Below, in pieces: positions 27,252-36,978 of a stretch of 64,000 nucleotides of DNA (position 1 is the first letter of the stretch; each line of letters starts with the position of its first letter). The notes beneath the pieces were generated by a model. The model did no database searches and was not told the DNA's origin. It saw only the letters and a list, made by a program, of their open reading frames with translations. The stretch is taken from assembly GCF_014696435.1 (NCBI RefSeq), contig NZ_JACJQG010000010.1, forward strand, positions 108,576 through 172,575, written 5' to 3'. The translations under genes and the position numbers were made by a program. Source of the DNA: Calothrix anomala FACHB-343. GTDB taxonomy: Bacteria; Cyanobacteriota; Cyanobacteriia; Cyanobacteriales; Nostocaceae.

Positions 27252-27572
27252 TAATCAGTCCTTTTGGGTTACACAAAAATAATTTTGATTATATCGTTAA
27301 TGTTTATCATAAAATACTTAATTTTTTATATTCAGTTTGGTTTTTAAATTTATTTACGTATTTAAGGAACTCTTGACTTTTAAAAAAGGATAGATATGCA
27401 CTGATTATTGTAATTAAATAACGCAGTTTACGCCAAAAAATAAAATATAAGTCTTTGATATCGATATGGATTTCTAGCGGAGCAAGCTAATTATTGACGC
27501 AGAGGATCTACTACTCTTGCGGTTGCTCCTTTGATGAATTTGATGCAATATTGTTGTTTTTATATTGAGTAT
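27252..27572. other. Intergenic gap, no gene seen
   Basis: 321 bp, AT-rich in the right-hand promoter-proximal part of the HNH gene. I see no coding frame, strong hairpin or repeat. Confidence 0.4.
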
Positions 27573-28112
27573 TTAAGCAGAAAGTTTTTCGGAAAAATTC
27601 ACCTGCGACATAACTTGTGCGCGTATTGAATTAGCAGCCGTCTCTGCAATTTCTGCTCTATCAGAATCAGTAAGCAGTACTGCAAGTAGCGATTTGAGAG
27701 CTTCGCGGTTAGATATAAACTCTTCACCGTATAAATCATCTTGCAGCAGGGTGGCTTCTAAGTAAGGTAATAGCTCAGGCGCAGGAGATAACAACCGTTC
27801 TTTAATGCGTCTCCTTGCAGTCTCTGTTGCCGAAGAAGTACCTACACCTAAATCCCATGTTTCAATTATTAGCCTGATTTCACGGTTAAGTGATACACGC
27901 AGCGTTGATAGGCGACCAAATAAAGGAAGGTTAAGCATTAAAGGTGGTAGTGCATTACCCCAATCCAAACCAGCACCAATAGTGCAATTGGCTTCATCTT
28001 CGATACGAACAGCTTCATCGAGCCATCCTTCCCCAAAAAGTAAATCTATAGCTTCTTGGGTTGTTACTGGCTCATTCACCTGAGAATTATTATTTTGCTG
28101 TTGATGATTCAT
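27573..28112 (-). CDS. Hypothetical protein, unknown function
   Basis: 179 residues, soluble, acidic, mostly helical. A Gln/Asn-rich start (MNHQQQNNNSQVNE) precedes TTQEAIDLLFGEGWLDEAV and a Leu-rich C-terminal half (REALKSLLAVLLTDSDRAEI). No motif recognised. It is 11 bp downstream of the GNAT gene and presumably co-transcribed with it. Confidence 0.55.
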   Translation of the reverse strand: MNHQQQNNNSQVNEPVTTQEAIDLLFGEGWLDEAVRIEDEANCTIGAGLDWGNALPPLMLNLPLFGRLSTLRVSLNREIRLIIETWDLGVGTSSATETARRRIKERLLSPAPELLPYLEATLLQDDLYGEEFISNREALKSLLAVLLTDSDRAEIAETAANSIRAQVMSQVNFSEKLSA

Positions 28113-28123
28113 AAATTGTTACT

Positions 28124-28672
28124 TTATCTCCGTCTCAATGCCCCATACTCAAAGTAAACCAAATTATCGTATTCTTCTTCAGGCCCGCAGTTAAACATAT
28201 TTTGTTTTTCGTAAAATCCTACAGACCTTGGTAAAGAATGCAACCCAACTCTACCTTCATACCCTAGCTCAACACTTCTAATTCTTGCAAAATTTAAAAG
28301 TGCTTGACCAACACCTTTGAATTGAGGCGGACGCTGAATTTCAATTCGGTTAGTGGGGGCAGTTGCAATACCATCAACATAAACTAGTCTCTTACCAATA
28401 TTCAACCGTGAACCGTGCATTTGTGTTTCTATTATCATTAAACCTTGAGTCGTGTTTCCGCACTCAACTGCATAACCTTCAAGATTTTCTTGATTGGCAA
28501 TATATCTTAATTTAAATATCCAGTCCCAGTATTTATCTTCTTGAGTAAATAACCTTAAATTTTCGACCCAATCATTGACATAATCATCAATATGTTTTTG
28601 TCCTAAATCTATTAGATAGGCTTCAACAGGTGTATTATCAACACCCCTTTTTAACTCGATTTTTCGCTGCAC
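28124..28672 (-). CDS. GNAT-family N-acetyltransferase
   Basis: It starts with GTG at 28672 behind an AGGAG site six bases away. The C-terminal GNAT core is visible: VYVDGIATAPTNR (beta 4), QFKGVGQALLNFARIRSVELG (acetyl-CoA loop and helix), VGLHSLPRSVGFYEKQNMF (beta 5 and following). The N-terminal 60 residues are atypical. Substrate unknown. Middle gene of a three-gene minus-strand run (29221 to 27573). Confidence 0.75.
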   Translation of the reverse strand: MQRKIELKRGVDNTPVEAYLIDLGQKHIDDYVNDWVENLRLFTQEDKYWDWIFKLRYIANQENLEGYAVECGNTTQGLMIIETQMHGSRLNIGKRLVYVDGIATAPTNRIEIQRPPQFKGVGQALLNFARIRSVELGYEGRVGLHSLPRSVGFYEKQNMFNCGPEEEYDNLVYFEYGALRRR

Positions 28673-28699
28673 CTAAAGCTCCTAATTGTCAACTGATTG

Positions 28700-29221
28700 T
28701 TAAAGCTTGTGACTGCTATTTGACTGGTAGATAAAAGAGTAAATGTGAATGCGTATATCAATAGCTTTATGCCAACCAGCAAGCACAGCATCATCTGAAA
28801 TGTCTCCAAGAACTACCAAACTATCTTCTTTATCCACATAGTAAGGTAAAGGTTCAGCCTCTAACCAACCATAAGCGATCGCTTGGGAGTTTTGCTCGTC
28901 AAAAACTGAAACTTTTAAGCACTGCTCGTACCTGAAGTAGTAATAGGGTAAATAGCAAGCTGGATATTCTCTTAAAGATTCGCGATTAACTGTGTATGAT
29001 TGCCAACGTAGTCGCTCACCCTTAATTTCTTTTGGATTAGCTTCTAGCCAATCATAAAGTTTTTTAGCTTGCCGCAATGCGTGGTCTTTGCCTTCAAAAA
29101 CAACGCTGGGAAGAAAAATATCGCCGTCAAAATGTACCGCAACTTCAAATAAATCTTCATCCTCATCTTCGGCTTCTGCTTCTGTTACCTCAATGATTCC
29201 AGCCTTATATAGTTCGCTCAT
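28700..29221 (-). CDS. Hypothetical acidic protein
   Basis: 173 residues with an acidic N-terminus (VTEAEAEDEDEDLFEV) and many Tyr residues (YPACYLPYYYFRYEQC). No family recognised. It is 27 bp upstream of the GNAT gene on the same strand, suggesting co-expression. Confidence 0.5.
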   Translation of the reverse strand: MSELYKAGIIEVTEAEAEDEDEDLFEVAVHFDGDIFLPSVVFEGKDHALRQAKKLYDWLEANPKEIKGERLRWQSYTVNRESLREYPACYLPYYYFRYEQCLKVSVFDEQNSQAIAYGWLEAEPLPYYVDKEDSLVVLGDISDDAVLAGWHKAIDIRIHIYSFIYQSNSSHKL

Positions 29222-29339
29222 TTCCTAGCATTGCTTCGTCAGATATACCCCTACATTATTAAAATTTTAGCTTTCAGTTACAAAATAATCAGAACGCTCT
29301 GTTGCTTCTAATACCTTATCTGGAAGGAAATTTTGTTTG

Positions 29340-29514
29340 TGTACACGAGCTAGTGCTGTGGTGTTAGCGCGGTTCGGCAGTCCGGTTTTGGAGGTTTTCT
29401 CCTGGAGGAACTGCCGTGCATGGTTTCCTACTCCAGTCCCCACAATGGAGCTTCCCCCGGCAAGCGATTGGCTCGACTTGAGGCGACTGGCGTGCGGTTT
29501 ATAACCACACTTTT
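29340..29514 (+). ncRNA. Candidate structured RNA, possibly HEARO/omega-RNA-like
   Basis: A GC-rich block in the otherwise gene-free stretch 29222-29672. It shows nested complementarity: AGTGCTGTGGT (29352-29362) with ACCACACT (29504-29511) closing the fold with a bulge; GGCAGT (29376-29381) with ACTGCC (29410-29415); GGAG (29390-29393) with CTCC (29399-29402); CTCCA (29431-29435) with TGGAG (29446-29450). A TTTT run follows the closing stem. A small HNH gene lies 159 bp downstream on the same strand. HNH-associated HEARO RNAs are common in cyanobacteria, but I cannot confirm the family. The strand is inferred from the T-run and the neighbour. Confidence 0.45.
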
Positions 29515-29672
29515 AAGGTTAATTTGGCACTAATAAGCTACCGTTGCATCCAAACAAGAACTGCTATAGTTTCTGCTTTTTACAACGCCCTTAAAAATTT
29601 TGCGTCATTTTTTAATACTGCCCTGTTAAGCAAGTGAACACCCTCAAACCTTGAAACTCAGGCAGCTGAATT

Positions 29673-29933
29673 ATGGCTAATATGTCTCCAGCCTCTAAGC
29701 GTCGCAAGAGACACCAACTACTACAAATGTATGGAAACCATTGTTGCTGGTGTGGTAAGCAAATGACCAAATCGGAAAGAACCATTGAACACTTGCTTCC
29801 CAAGAGCCTGGGTGGATCTAATAGTCTCTCGAATTTGCGTTTGGCTTGTTTCAGTTGCAATAATTCCCGTGGTAACAGTCTGTTACCTCCACGGTTAAGA
29901 AATGTTTTTGATCTGGCAAATAAAACTTCCTAA
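29673..29933 (+). CDS. Small stand-alone HNH endonuclease
   Basis: 86 residues: basic start (ASKRRKRHQLLQMYG), zinc knuckle HCCWCGKQM, the HNH motif TIEHLLPKSLGGSNSLSNLRLAC, then FSCNNSRGN. There is no RuvC-like or bridge-helix sequence, so it is not IscB. It follows the structured RNA candidate and precedes the sigma-like gene on the same strand. Function could be nicking, homing or defence. Confidence 0.8.
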   Translation: MANMSPASKRRKRHQLLQMYGNHCCWCGKQMTKSERTIEHLLPKSLGGSNSLSNLRLACFSCNNSRGNSLLPPRLRNVFDLANKTS

Positions 29934-30046
29934 GAACAAGCATCCAGTTGAATTTTATGAAAAGATGCCCCCGAAAATTATTAGATATCGCTATCTAGCC
30001 AAATGCCATAATAGCGATCGCAAAAACCGCCTGTTAAAAAAGTGGC

Positions 30047-30742
30047 ATGGATGACCTAGAGCAACAGTTGATCGGTTTAATTACGCAGATACGTCAACAC
30101 GTACCTAAGAGCCTACAATGGCGATTAGCCATGAATCGATTACTACTTGAAATCCAGCAATTTCCAGGATTACGCAAATCCTCTCATCCTGATTATCCAG
30201 AAGCCCTAAATCGTACATTCGAGTGGGTTAGCAATAATATTTCTGAATTTGAGCCTTATTCTGACTCGGTTGCAGAAAGTTTGGTGAGATGGGTTAACGG
30301 TTACCTTCGCTGGCGAATTCAAGATTTATACTCTCCTGATAAAAATGCTCCACTCAGCTTAGATGTGAACATTGCTTCAGACTTTGGAGAAATAACTCTG
30401 TTAGATAAATTACCCAATTCTACTTTGAGTGGTTTGGATGCTCTAATTGAAAATTCTCAGAGAGAAAGTAAGCAACGAATTGGTCTAGAATTAAAGCTTT
30501 ATATTGAGCAAGATCCCGAAGAAAAGCTCAAAAATAGTTATCTTCGTTCTTCTGTTGAGTGTAATTGCCAATTTCTCAGCCAAAGATTAGTACTCAAAGA
30601 ACCACCTGACAAAGTTACAGATATAGCGCGAGACTTGAGCATTCCTAGAACAACTGTCAATTCGCATTGGAACAGAAATTGCAAACCGATGTTGCAAAAA
30701 ATTGCTGAAGATTTGGGATATAAACAGGAGCAATCGTTATGA
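30047..30742 (+). CDS. Sigma-70-like/ECF-type regulatory protein paired with DUF1822 and CHAT genes
   Basis: 231 residues. The C-terminal 60 residues look like a sigma region-4 HTH (PDKVTDIARDLSIPRTTVNSHWNRNC). The N-terminal part has a region-2-like helix (SVAESLVRWVNGYLRWRIQDLY). Such proteins are encoded directly upstream of DUF1822 and TPR-CHAT genes in filamentous cyanobacteria (established observation; mechanism unknown). The stop overlaps the DUF1822 start as ATGA, so the two are translationally coupled. Whether it is an active sigma factor or only a DNA-binding relative is unclear. Confidence 0.65.
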   Translation: MDDLEQQLIGLITQIRQHVPKSLQWRLAMNRLLLEIQQFPGLRKSSHPDYPEALNRTFEWVSNNISEFEPYSDSVAESLVRWVNGYLRWRIQDLYSPDKNAPLSLDVNIASDFGEITLLDKLPNSTLSGLDALIENSQRESKQRIGLELKLYIEQDPEEKLKNSYLRSSVECNCQFLSQRLVLKEPPDKVTDIARDLSIPRTTVNSHWNRNCKPMLQKIAEDLGYKQEQSL

Positions 30743-31497
30743 GTAGCACAACTTCCCCTTTATTAATGGTTCCGCTAGATTTAGAAATTCATTCTAGAGC
30801 CAGACATTTAGCGGCTCAACAAAGCACAGTAGAAAAAGGTAAGCGAGTTTATTTGAATGCGTTAGCAGTTTACGCAGTTCATAGCTATTTAAAATGGTTG
30901 CAAATACCAACCAATTTTCAGGAATCAGATTGTTGGAATTCAGTAAAAGCAGTTTTATCGAATGCAGCCGATTTGGTAATTCCAAATGTGGGGATAGTAG
31001 AATGCTGTCCAGTTTTACCCCAAGAAACTGTCATATTATTACCAAGCACTAACGAAAATCGGATTGGCTATGTAGCTATACAGTTTCAGGAAAGCCTAGA
31101 TTCAGTGCAACTATTGGGATTTGCACCTGCCTTTGATGAAGTAAATCTGCCAGCACAGCTAGAAGTGTCACAACTCCAACCTATTGACGCTCTCCTACAG
31201 CAAATCACCCGTCTTGAAGAAGCGATCGCTTTTCTACAAACTGATGACTCAGTGGCAGTACAAGTACGTTCTGTTTTAGACAATAAACCTTTATCAGAGA
31301 TTGTGGCAAAATTTGAGCTTCTTTACCGAACTGGCGATGAATTTGAGTGGCGGTACGCCGGAGGAGAAATATTAGCTGGAGATACTCTTGCTGTTGGTGC
31401 TACCCGTGAAACAATTCAGCAAGATGATAGCGAATTACAAGATTTAGCCGAAATGCTATTGGAGAAGTTAGCCCAAATTTGGGGAAATGTTGCGTAG
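30739..31497 (+). CDS. DUF1822 family protein
   Basis: 252 residues matching the cyanobacterial DUF1822 pattern: LLMVPLDLEIHSRARHLAAQQ at the start, KRVYLNALAVYAVHSYLKWL near 35-55, IGYVAIQFQESLDSVQLLGF near 96-115, and an acidic helical C-terminus. DUF1822 is a domain of unknown function, almost confined to cyanobacteria. It lies between the sigma-like and CHAT genes with ATGA coupling upstream, implying stoichiometric partners in one signalling or immunity module. Confidence 0.75.
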   Translation: MSSTTSPLLMVPLDLEIHSRARHLAAQQSTVEKGKRVYLNALAVYAVHSYLKWLQIPTNFQESDCWNSVKAVLSNAADLVIPNVGIVECCPVLPQETVILLPSTNENRIGYVAIQFQESLDSVQLLGFAPAFDEVNLPAQLEVSQLQPIDALLQQITRLEEAIAFLQTDDSVAVQVRSVLDNKPLSEIVAKFELLYRTGDEFEWRYAGGEILAGDTLAVGATRETIQQDDSELQDLAEMLLEKLAQIWGNVA

Positions 31498-31547
31498 TTT
31501 TTGGGGCAGGGAATGATGTATATAATCACCCAAAACATTTAATTGTC

Positions 31548-34500
31548 ATGGCGAAAGGCTTCGGTTCTCAGAAATCACCAGATTTTACTCAACGCCAAAA
31601 AGCTTATTTCAGATTGATTAAACAGCTACTCAACTGTCCTCATGGCAGAGAAATGAAGATTTTCAGGAAACATGCACACTTGGTTGATGCTGGGTTCGTA
31701 GAAACTTTGGAAATGGTAGCTCAAATCCGGTTTAATCAAGGAGATATTCGTTCTGCTTACTTTTTGAGAAATTTAGCTCATTGGCTAGTTGAAGAACTGG
31801 AATTATATAGAGATGAGCCTTCAGCAACAGCCAATTTTATCAGACCTCCAGCTTTTTTGGGTGAAATCTTGTCGGCGATTGCACAAAATAAAAGCAACCC
31901 ACAAGCCGTTTACAGCCTACTTCAAGCTAACTTAGATCAACTCAATGATAATTTTTATGAACAGTTTTGTAGTTGGATAAACTTAACGTTTATTAGTAGC
32001 GAGTCAAAAAAAGAACAATTATCACTAGGATTACTCCTGATAGATTTCTGTACGTTGCTTTGGCAGTTTCCCTTGGGGAAGAGGGCAATTAACCTAGAAA
32101 TTGTAATTACAGGTTTAGAAGCAGTTGCCAAGATTTTTATTCCTGATGTTGTCCCAGAAATTTGGGCTAATATTCAATTAAATTTAGCACCAGCCTACCG
32201 TAATCGAATACGAGGAAATCGCGCCGATAATCAAGAAAAGGCAATTGCTGCTTGTAATAATGCACTACTTATCTACACCCGTGACAGTTTTCTCCAACAA
32301 TGGGCAACACTACAAAATAATCTCGGCCTTGTCTATACAGACAGAATTACAGGAGACAAAGCTGAAAATATAGAAAAGTCAATTGCCTGCTATGAAACTG
32401 CTTTAAAAGTTGTTAACCGCGCTCAATTTTCTGAACTTTGGGGTAGCCTTCAAAATAATTTGGGGAATGCCTACCTTGTTAGAATTCAAGGCGACGAAGC
32501 ACAGAATTTAGAAAAGGCGATCGCTTGCTATCAAGTAGCACTACAAGTACGTACCCGTTCCACATCACCCTATTATTGGGCTAGTAGTCAATTTACTCTT
32601 GGCACTGCCTATACTCGAAGGATTCTAGGCAATAAACAACAGAATTTAGAAAGGGCAATTTCAGCATATATTAATGCTTTAGAAGTTTACACAATTTCTG
32701 ATTATCCTGAACGATGGGCAAGAGCAAAAAGCAATCTGGGAAATGCCTATTATGAAGCCAGTCAAATTACTGAGGCACTTGACTGTCTCCGCGCTGCTTT
32801 GCAAGTGTTCACTCCTACCGATTACCCCAGAGATTGCATACAAACCGGATTAATTTTAGGTAAAACAGCCTTGGCTGCTGGCATGAAAACAGAAGCTTTT
32901 GCAGGTTATGTCGTTGCCATTGAAGCTGTTGATCAAAGCCGAATTTGGGCAGGTATTTCTCATCAACAAGAGATTCCAGAAGAGATACTTGCCTATACAA
33001 ATATGGTGGTATTTTGCATTACTAATGGGCAACGAGATAAAGCCAGGGAGTATGCCGAACGTTCTGGTTATCAACACCTTTTAAATCTTTTAGATAGTAA
33101 TGAAATTCAACAAATTTCCTTAAATTCGCAATTTCTTGAGCAGGTATTACAAGCAACGAGCGAAAGCAATGGTGACTCACAAGCTGTATATCAAATACTA
33201 GAAAATAACCTGAATCAATTAGACGAACAATTTGTTCATTACTTGCAAAGGCTTGAGGATGTTTGCAAAGAGATGACATCAGGGCAAGCCATTCAACTTG
33301 CTGCAACTACTTTAAGTTTTAGCAATTTAATTCGGGAGTTTCCCCAAGGCGATACAGCAATTAACTTAAGAATTGCTGCTACAGGTTATGAGGTAGCGGC
33401 TAGTGTTTTTACTAAGAAAGATTTTCCTGAACAATGGGAACAGATTGAAGATGCGAGCCGCGAACTATTTCAGATTCAGCTATTTGAAGCAGTTTTCAAG
33501 AACCTAGACAATCCTAAAGCTGTTGTATATCCATTACTGGAAGCAAATAAACACAAACTTGATGAACGCTTTGCGACTGTATTGCGTTTGAAGACAGAAG
33601 CTATGCTGTCTGAAGCACCGCCAGAATATGCACAAGACCTTGCTGCAAGCCTTGTAGGTTTGAGCCTTCTGATTAAAGAATTTCGACAGGGTAGTGAGGC
33701 GAATAATTTAGAGATTGCCATTACAGGGTATGAACTTGCCTCTAAAGTATTGACTTACGAAGATTCACCAGAAGTATGGTGTCTGTGTCAAAGTATGCTG
33801 GGCAATGCTTACCACCGTCGAATAAAGGGTGAGCAAGCAGAAAACCTGGAACAATCACTGTCTTACTTACACAATGCTTTGCAAGTGTGTAACTGTGAAC
33901 AGTTTCCTGAACTCTGGGCAACAATTCAAAATAGTTTGGTCATTACTTATGGTTATAGAATTCGTGGCGATCAAGTAGAGAATGCAGAACTAGCAATTCA
34001 GGCTGGTGAAGCTGCGATGCAGGTTTTCACATACGATCAAGATCCTGAACAATGGGCGCAAATACAAAACAATCTAGGTCTTGTTTACCGCGATCGCCTT
34101 GCAGGTGACAAGGCTGAGAATTTAGAAAAAGCGATCGCTTGTTATCAAAATGCTCTTTCCATTCGTACTCGTGAAGACTTCCCGGAACTTTGGGCGCAAA
34201 CTCAATTCAACATTGGCTCTGCTTATCGTCAGAGACTCAGAGGTGATGCAGCAGAAAATGTGGAAATGGCGATCGCGGCCAATCAAAGAGCTTTACAAGT
34301 CTACACAAAAACAGCCTTTCCCCAAGATTGGGCGCAAGTACATATAAATTTGGCTAATGCCTATCTTCACCGAATTTATGGAGATAGAAGCCAGAACTTA
34401 AAAAAGGCGATCGCTGCTCATCAAGGAGCTTTACAAGTCTTAACCAAAGAAGAATTTCCGCGACAGTGGGCTATGGCTCAGATGAATTTAGGAAATGTCT

Positions 34501-36392
34501 TCTTAGAACAAGAGCTTCTAGAAGAAGCGATTAGCTGTTATCGTTCAGCTTTAAAGATATTCACTCCCACAGCTTTTCCCCCAGATTGCCTAAAAGCAGG
34601 ACAAATGCTGGGAAACACTGCTTTTAACATTGGTGATTGGGCTGAAGCGATTAGGGGCTATAGTGTGGCAATTGAAGCTGTAGAAACCAGTCGCACTTGG
34701 GCAAGTTCAGAATCACGCCGTCAAGAAATCTTAGCTGATTCTCTCCATGTTTATGAAAATATGGTGCAAGCTTGTATTAATAATAAACAACTGAATAAAG
34801 CTATTGAATATGTCGAACGTTCTCGCTCAAAACGACTCGTAGATTTAATAGTCAGTAATGACCTTTATTCAGATGGTGAAATTCCTGATGAAATTCAACA
34901 GTATTTACAAGATTTTGAAGCTATACAGCGGCAAATTGATAATGAACTAAGACAGCATAATAATAGCAGTAACTTTGATGGTAGTAAGCTCGGTAAAAGC
35001 CCACAGAACCGTGCTGCTATCGAAGCTCATAACAAAATAATTGCAGATTTGGAAGCTGACAAACAGCAAATTTGGGAACAAATGCGCCGTCTAGATCCTG
35101 TCCTGGCTGGTCAAATTCAAGTAAGCCCTATGAATTTATCATCCATACAGCAGTTAATTGACCTACCCACCACAGCTATTCTGAGCTTTTTTACTACCTC
35201 GCATGACACTCATATCTTTATCATCCGGCAGAGTCAAATTACTTTGCACACTTGTACTGACTTGGGATTTGAAACTTTACAAGAATCGATTTTAACTCAC
35301 TGGTTAGGGCAATATCTTAATAATCAAGATACTTGGAAAGAGCAATTTAGTTTTTTAATAGCAGAACTAGCTGAAGTCTTAAAGTTAAATGATTTAATTG
35401 CACAACATCTGAAAAATATTGATGAATTGATTCTTGTTCCTCATCTGGCATTACATCAAATTCCTTTTGCTGCTTTACCAACTGGAGAAAATCAATATTT
35501 GGGAGATAAATTTCTCATTCGTTATGTTCCTAACTGCCAAATTTTAGAATTTTGTCACAACCGCCCCACAGTAAGTAGTCTTATGAATTACGGTATTGTT
35601 GAAGATGCTACTGAAGATTTACCCTACGCTAGTTGGGAAGGAGAACAACTAGCAAATTTATATAATATTCCCAATAATCAACGTTTAAAAGGTAGTCAAG
35701 AAGCTAGTGTCAGCAACTATCGTCAACTGATACAAAAAGTCCAAATAATTCATTCTAGTCATCATGCGCGCTCGCGGCTCGATAATCCTCTAGAATCCGC
35801 ATTATTTTTAGGAGATGGCTGTATTACATTAAGTCAGTTATTAACTCCCAGTTGGCGCAATCCCCAGTTAGAAGATGTATTTCTATCTTGCTGTGAAACT
35901 GGTTTAAGTGTGACTGAAATAACTGACGATATTCTCACTTTTTCAACAGCTTTCCTTTGTGCTGGTGCTAAAAGTGTTATCAGTACACTCTGGGCAGTAA
36001 ATGACTTGGCAACAGCACTCTTTTCAGTATTTTACTATCAATCCCGACATCAGGGAAACAAGCGACTGCAATCAATCAGACAAGCTCAATTTGAACTGCG
36101 TATCCTTACAGGTGAAACTCTTACCACAATTTACAAACCTAAGTTAAGTTCTTTTTTGACACAGAAAGGCAAGGAAACCGACACGCTGCGTAAAAAAATT
36201 CAAAAAGAACGGGATAGTCATCCCCATAGTTCCCTATTATATGAACAATGCAATGAAGAATACAAAAAATACGACAAAATCGGAAAATTGATTTATCAAG
36301 CAAAAAAAGATTTAGAACTTTTTTGTCGAGAATCTAAACCTTTCTCTCACCCTTATTATTGGGCAGCTTTCACCTGTTCCGGGTTAAATTGA
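31548..36392 (+). CDS. TPR-CHAT caspase-like protease
   Basis: 1614 residues from the ATG at 31548; the open frame begins further upstream, overlapping DUF1822. Two long blocks of tetratricopeptide-like repeats (about 200-480 and 720-1090) carry the recurring unit NNLGLVYxDRxxGDKAENLEKAIACY. The C-terminal CHAT domain (about 1250-1600) has the catalytic His in IIHSSHHARS (about 1405) and the Cys in FLSCCETGLS (about 1448), followed by the GAKSVISTLWAVND core. CHAT proteases cut partner proteins on activation, as with gasdermins or Csx30 in known systems. TPRs probably sense or bind the target. The internal duplication of the TPR block is notable. Confidence 0.85.
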   Translation: MAKGFGSQKSPDFTQRQKAYFRLIKQLLNCPHGREMKIFRKHAHLVDAGFVETLEMVAQIRFNQGDIRSAYFLRNLAHWLVEELELYRDEPSATANFIRPPAFLGEILSAIAQNKSNPQAVYSLLQANLDQLNDNFYEQFCSWINLTFISSESKKEQLSLGLLLIDFCTLLWQFPLGKRAINLEIVITGLEAVAKIFIPDVVPEIWANIQLNLAPAYRNRIRGNRADNQEKAIAACNNALLIYTRDSFLQQWATLQNNLGLVYTDRITGDKAENIEKSIACYETALKVVNRAQFSELWGSLQNNLGNAYLVRIQGDEAQNLEKAIACYQVALQVRTRSTSPYYWASSQFTLGTAYTRRILGNKQQNLERAISAYINALEVYTISDYPERWARAKSNLGNAYYEASQITEALDCLRAALQVFTPTDYPRDCIQTGLILGKTALAAGMKTEAFAGYVVAIEAVDQSRIWAGISHQQEIPEEILAYTNMVVFCITNGQRDKAREYAERSGYQHLLNLLDSNEIQQISLNSQFLEQVLQATSESNGDSQAVYQILENNLNQLDEQFVHYLQRLEDVCKEMTSGQAIQLAATTLSFSNLIREFPQGDTAINLRIAATGYEVAASVFTKKDFPEQWEQIEDASRELFQIQLFEAVFKNLDNPKAVVYPLLEANKHKLDERFATVLRLKTEAMLSEAPPEYAQDLAASLVGLSLLIKEFRQGSEANNLEIAITGYELASKVLTYEDSPEVWCLCQSMLGNAYHRRIKGEQAENLEQSLSYLHNALQVCNCEQFPELWATIQNSLVITYGYRIRGDQVENAELAIQAGEAAMQVFTYDQDPEQWAQIQNNLGLVYRDRLAGDKAENLEKAIACYQNALSIRTREDFPELWAQTQFNIGSAYRQRLRGDAAENVEMAIAANQRALQVYTKTAFPQDWAQVHINLANAYLHRIYGDRSQNLKKAIAAHQGALQVLTKEEFPRQWAMAQMNLGNVFLEQELLEEAISCYRSALKIFTPTAFPPDCLKAGQMLGNTAFNIGDWAEAIRGYSVAIEAVETSRTWASSESRRQEILADSLHVYENMVQACINNKQLNKAIEYVERSRSKRLVDLIVSNDLYSDGEIPDEIQQYLQDFEAIQRQIDNELRQHNNSSNFDGSKLGKSPQNRAAIEAHNKIIADLEADKQQIWEQMRRLDPVLAGQIQVSPMNLSSIQQLIDLPTTAILSFFTTSHDTHIFIIRQSQITLHTCTDLGFETLQESILTHWLGQYLNNQDTWKEQFSFLIAELAEVLKLNDLIAQHLKNIDELILVPHLALHQIPFAALPTGENQYLGDKFLIRYVPNCQILEFCHNRPTVSSLMNYGIVEDATEDLPYASWEGEQLANLYNIPNNQRLKGSQEASVSNYRQLIQKVQIIHSSHHARSRLDNPLESALFLGDGCITLSQLLTPSWRNPQLEDVFLSCCETGLSVTEITDDILTFSTAFLCAGAKSVISTLWAVNDLATALFSVFYYQSRHQGNKRLQSIRQAQFELRILTGETLTTIYKPKLSSFLTQKGKETDTLRKKIQKERDSHPHSSLLYEQCNEEYKKYDKIGKLIYQAKKDLELFCRESKPFSHPYYWAAFTCSGLN

Positions 36393-36452
36393 TAACTGCA
36401 ATCTCTGAAGTATTCAGTCTAAATTCAGAAATTATTAAAATTAATAAAAATT

Positions 36453-36977
36453 CTAACTTGCCGGATGATATAATCCCGTATCCTGATTAAATTCCCATCC
36501 TAACCCTGCTCTATCCTTGCCTTTGCACCATCCCACAAAAAGCGGTGGTGGCAGATTAATTCGCTGCTCGCGTATAGTTTCTACACTTACACCAAGTCTT
36601 GAAGCTAAACCTTCTTCCGTTAGCGGTTGGATTCGAGGAGTTTGCCCTTGATAATATGAATTATTGTTGTACGATTTCTTCTGCCGTTTCGGTTGGTTGT
36701 TGAGATAATTTTGAATTTTAATAATCGCCTCAGCAAATTGTTTCATTTGGGCTGTTATCTCTTCAGTTTTTTGTTCTAAAGAGTCCAGGCGTTTATCTTC
36801 ATTACCAGCAATTGCATCAAGGTCATCTAGAGAACCATCTAGGTATAGCTCAATAAAACGGGTGAGCGTTGCTGTTGCCGTCGTGCCTTTCGAGTTGCAA
36901 CGGGCGATAAACTGCTCCCACATTTTTTGATCACAGTTGAAAGATGCCAGCTTCTTTGTTCTCCCTGTATTGCTCAT
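36453..36977 (-). CDS. Ribbon-helix-helix-like plasmid regulator, putatively autoregulated
   Basis: 174 residues. The N-terminus (KLASFNCDQKMWEQFIARCN, then TATATLTRFIELYLDGSL) fits an RHH fold of a strand plus two helices. A coiled segment (about 60-95), a Gln/Asn/Tyr-rich linker and a C-terminal domain containing an HTH-like EEGLASRLGVSVETIREQR and GWCKGKDRAGLGWEFN follow. Three 11-bp direct repeats abut its start codon (36979-37011), consistent with autoregulation as for plasmid partition or copy-control RHH proteins. Likely plasmid maintenance. Confidence 0.6.
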   Translation of the reverse strand: MSNTGRTKKLASFNCDQKMWEQFIARCNSKGTTATATLTRFIELYLDGSLDDLDAIAGNEDKRLDSLEQKTEEITAQMKQFAEAIIKIQNYLNNQPKRQKKSYNNNSYYQGQTPRIQPLTEEGLASRLGVSVETIREQRINLPPPLFVGWCKGKDRAGLGWEFNQDTGLYHPAS

Positions 36978-36978
36978 A

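Noticed and set aside
29673-29933. IscB nuclease for the structured RNA
   Set aside because: The protein is only 86 residues, an HNH domain without RuvC or bridge-helix sequence.
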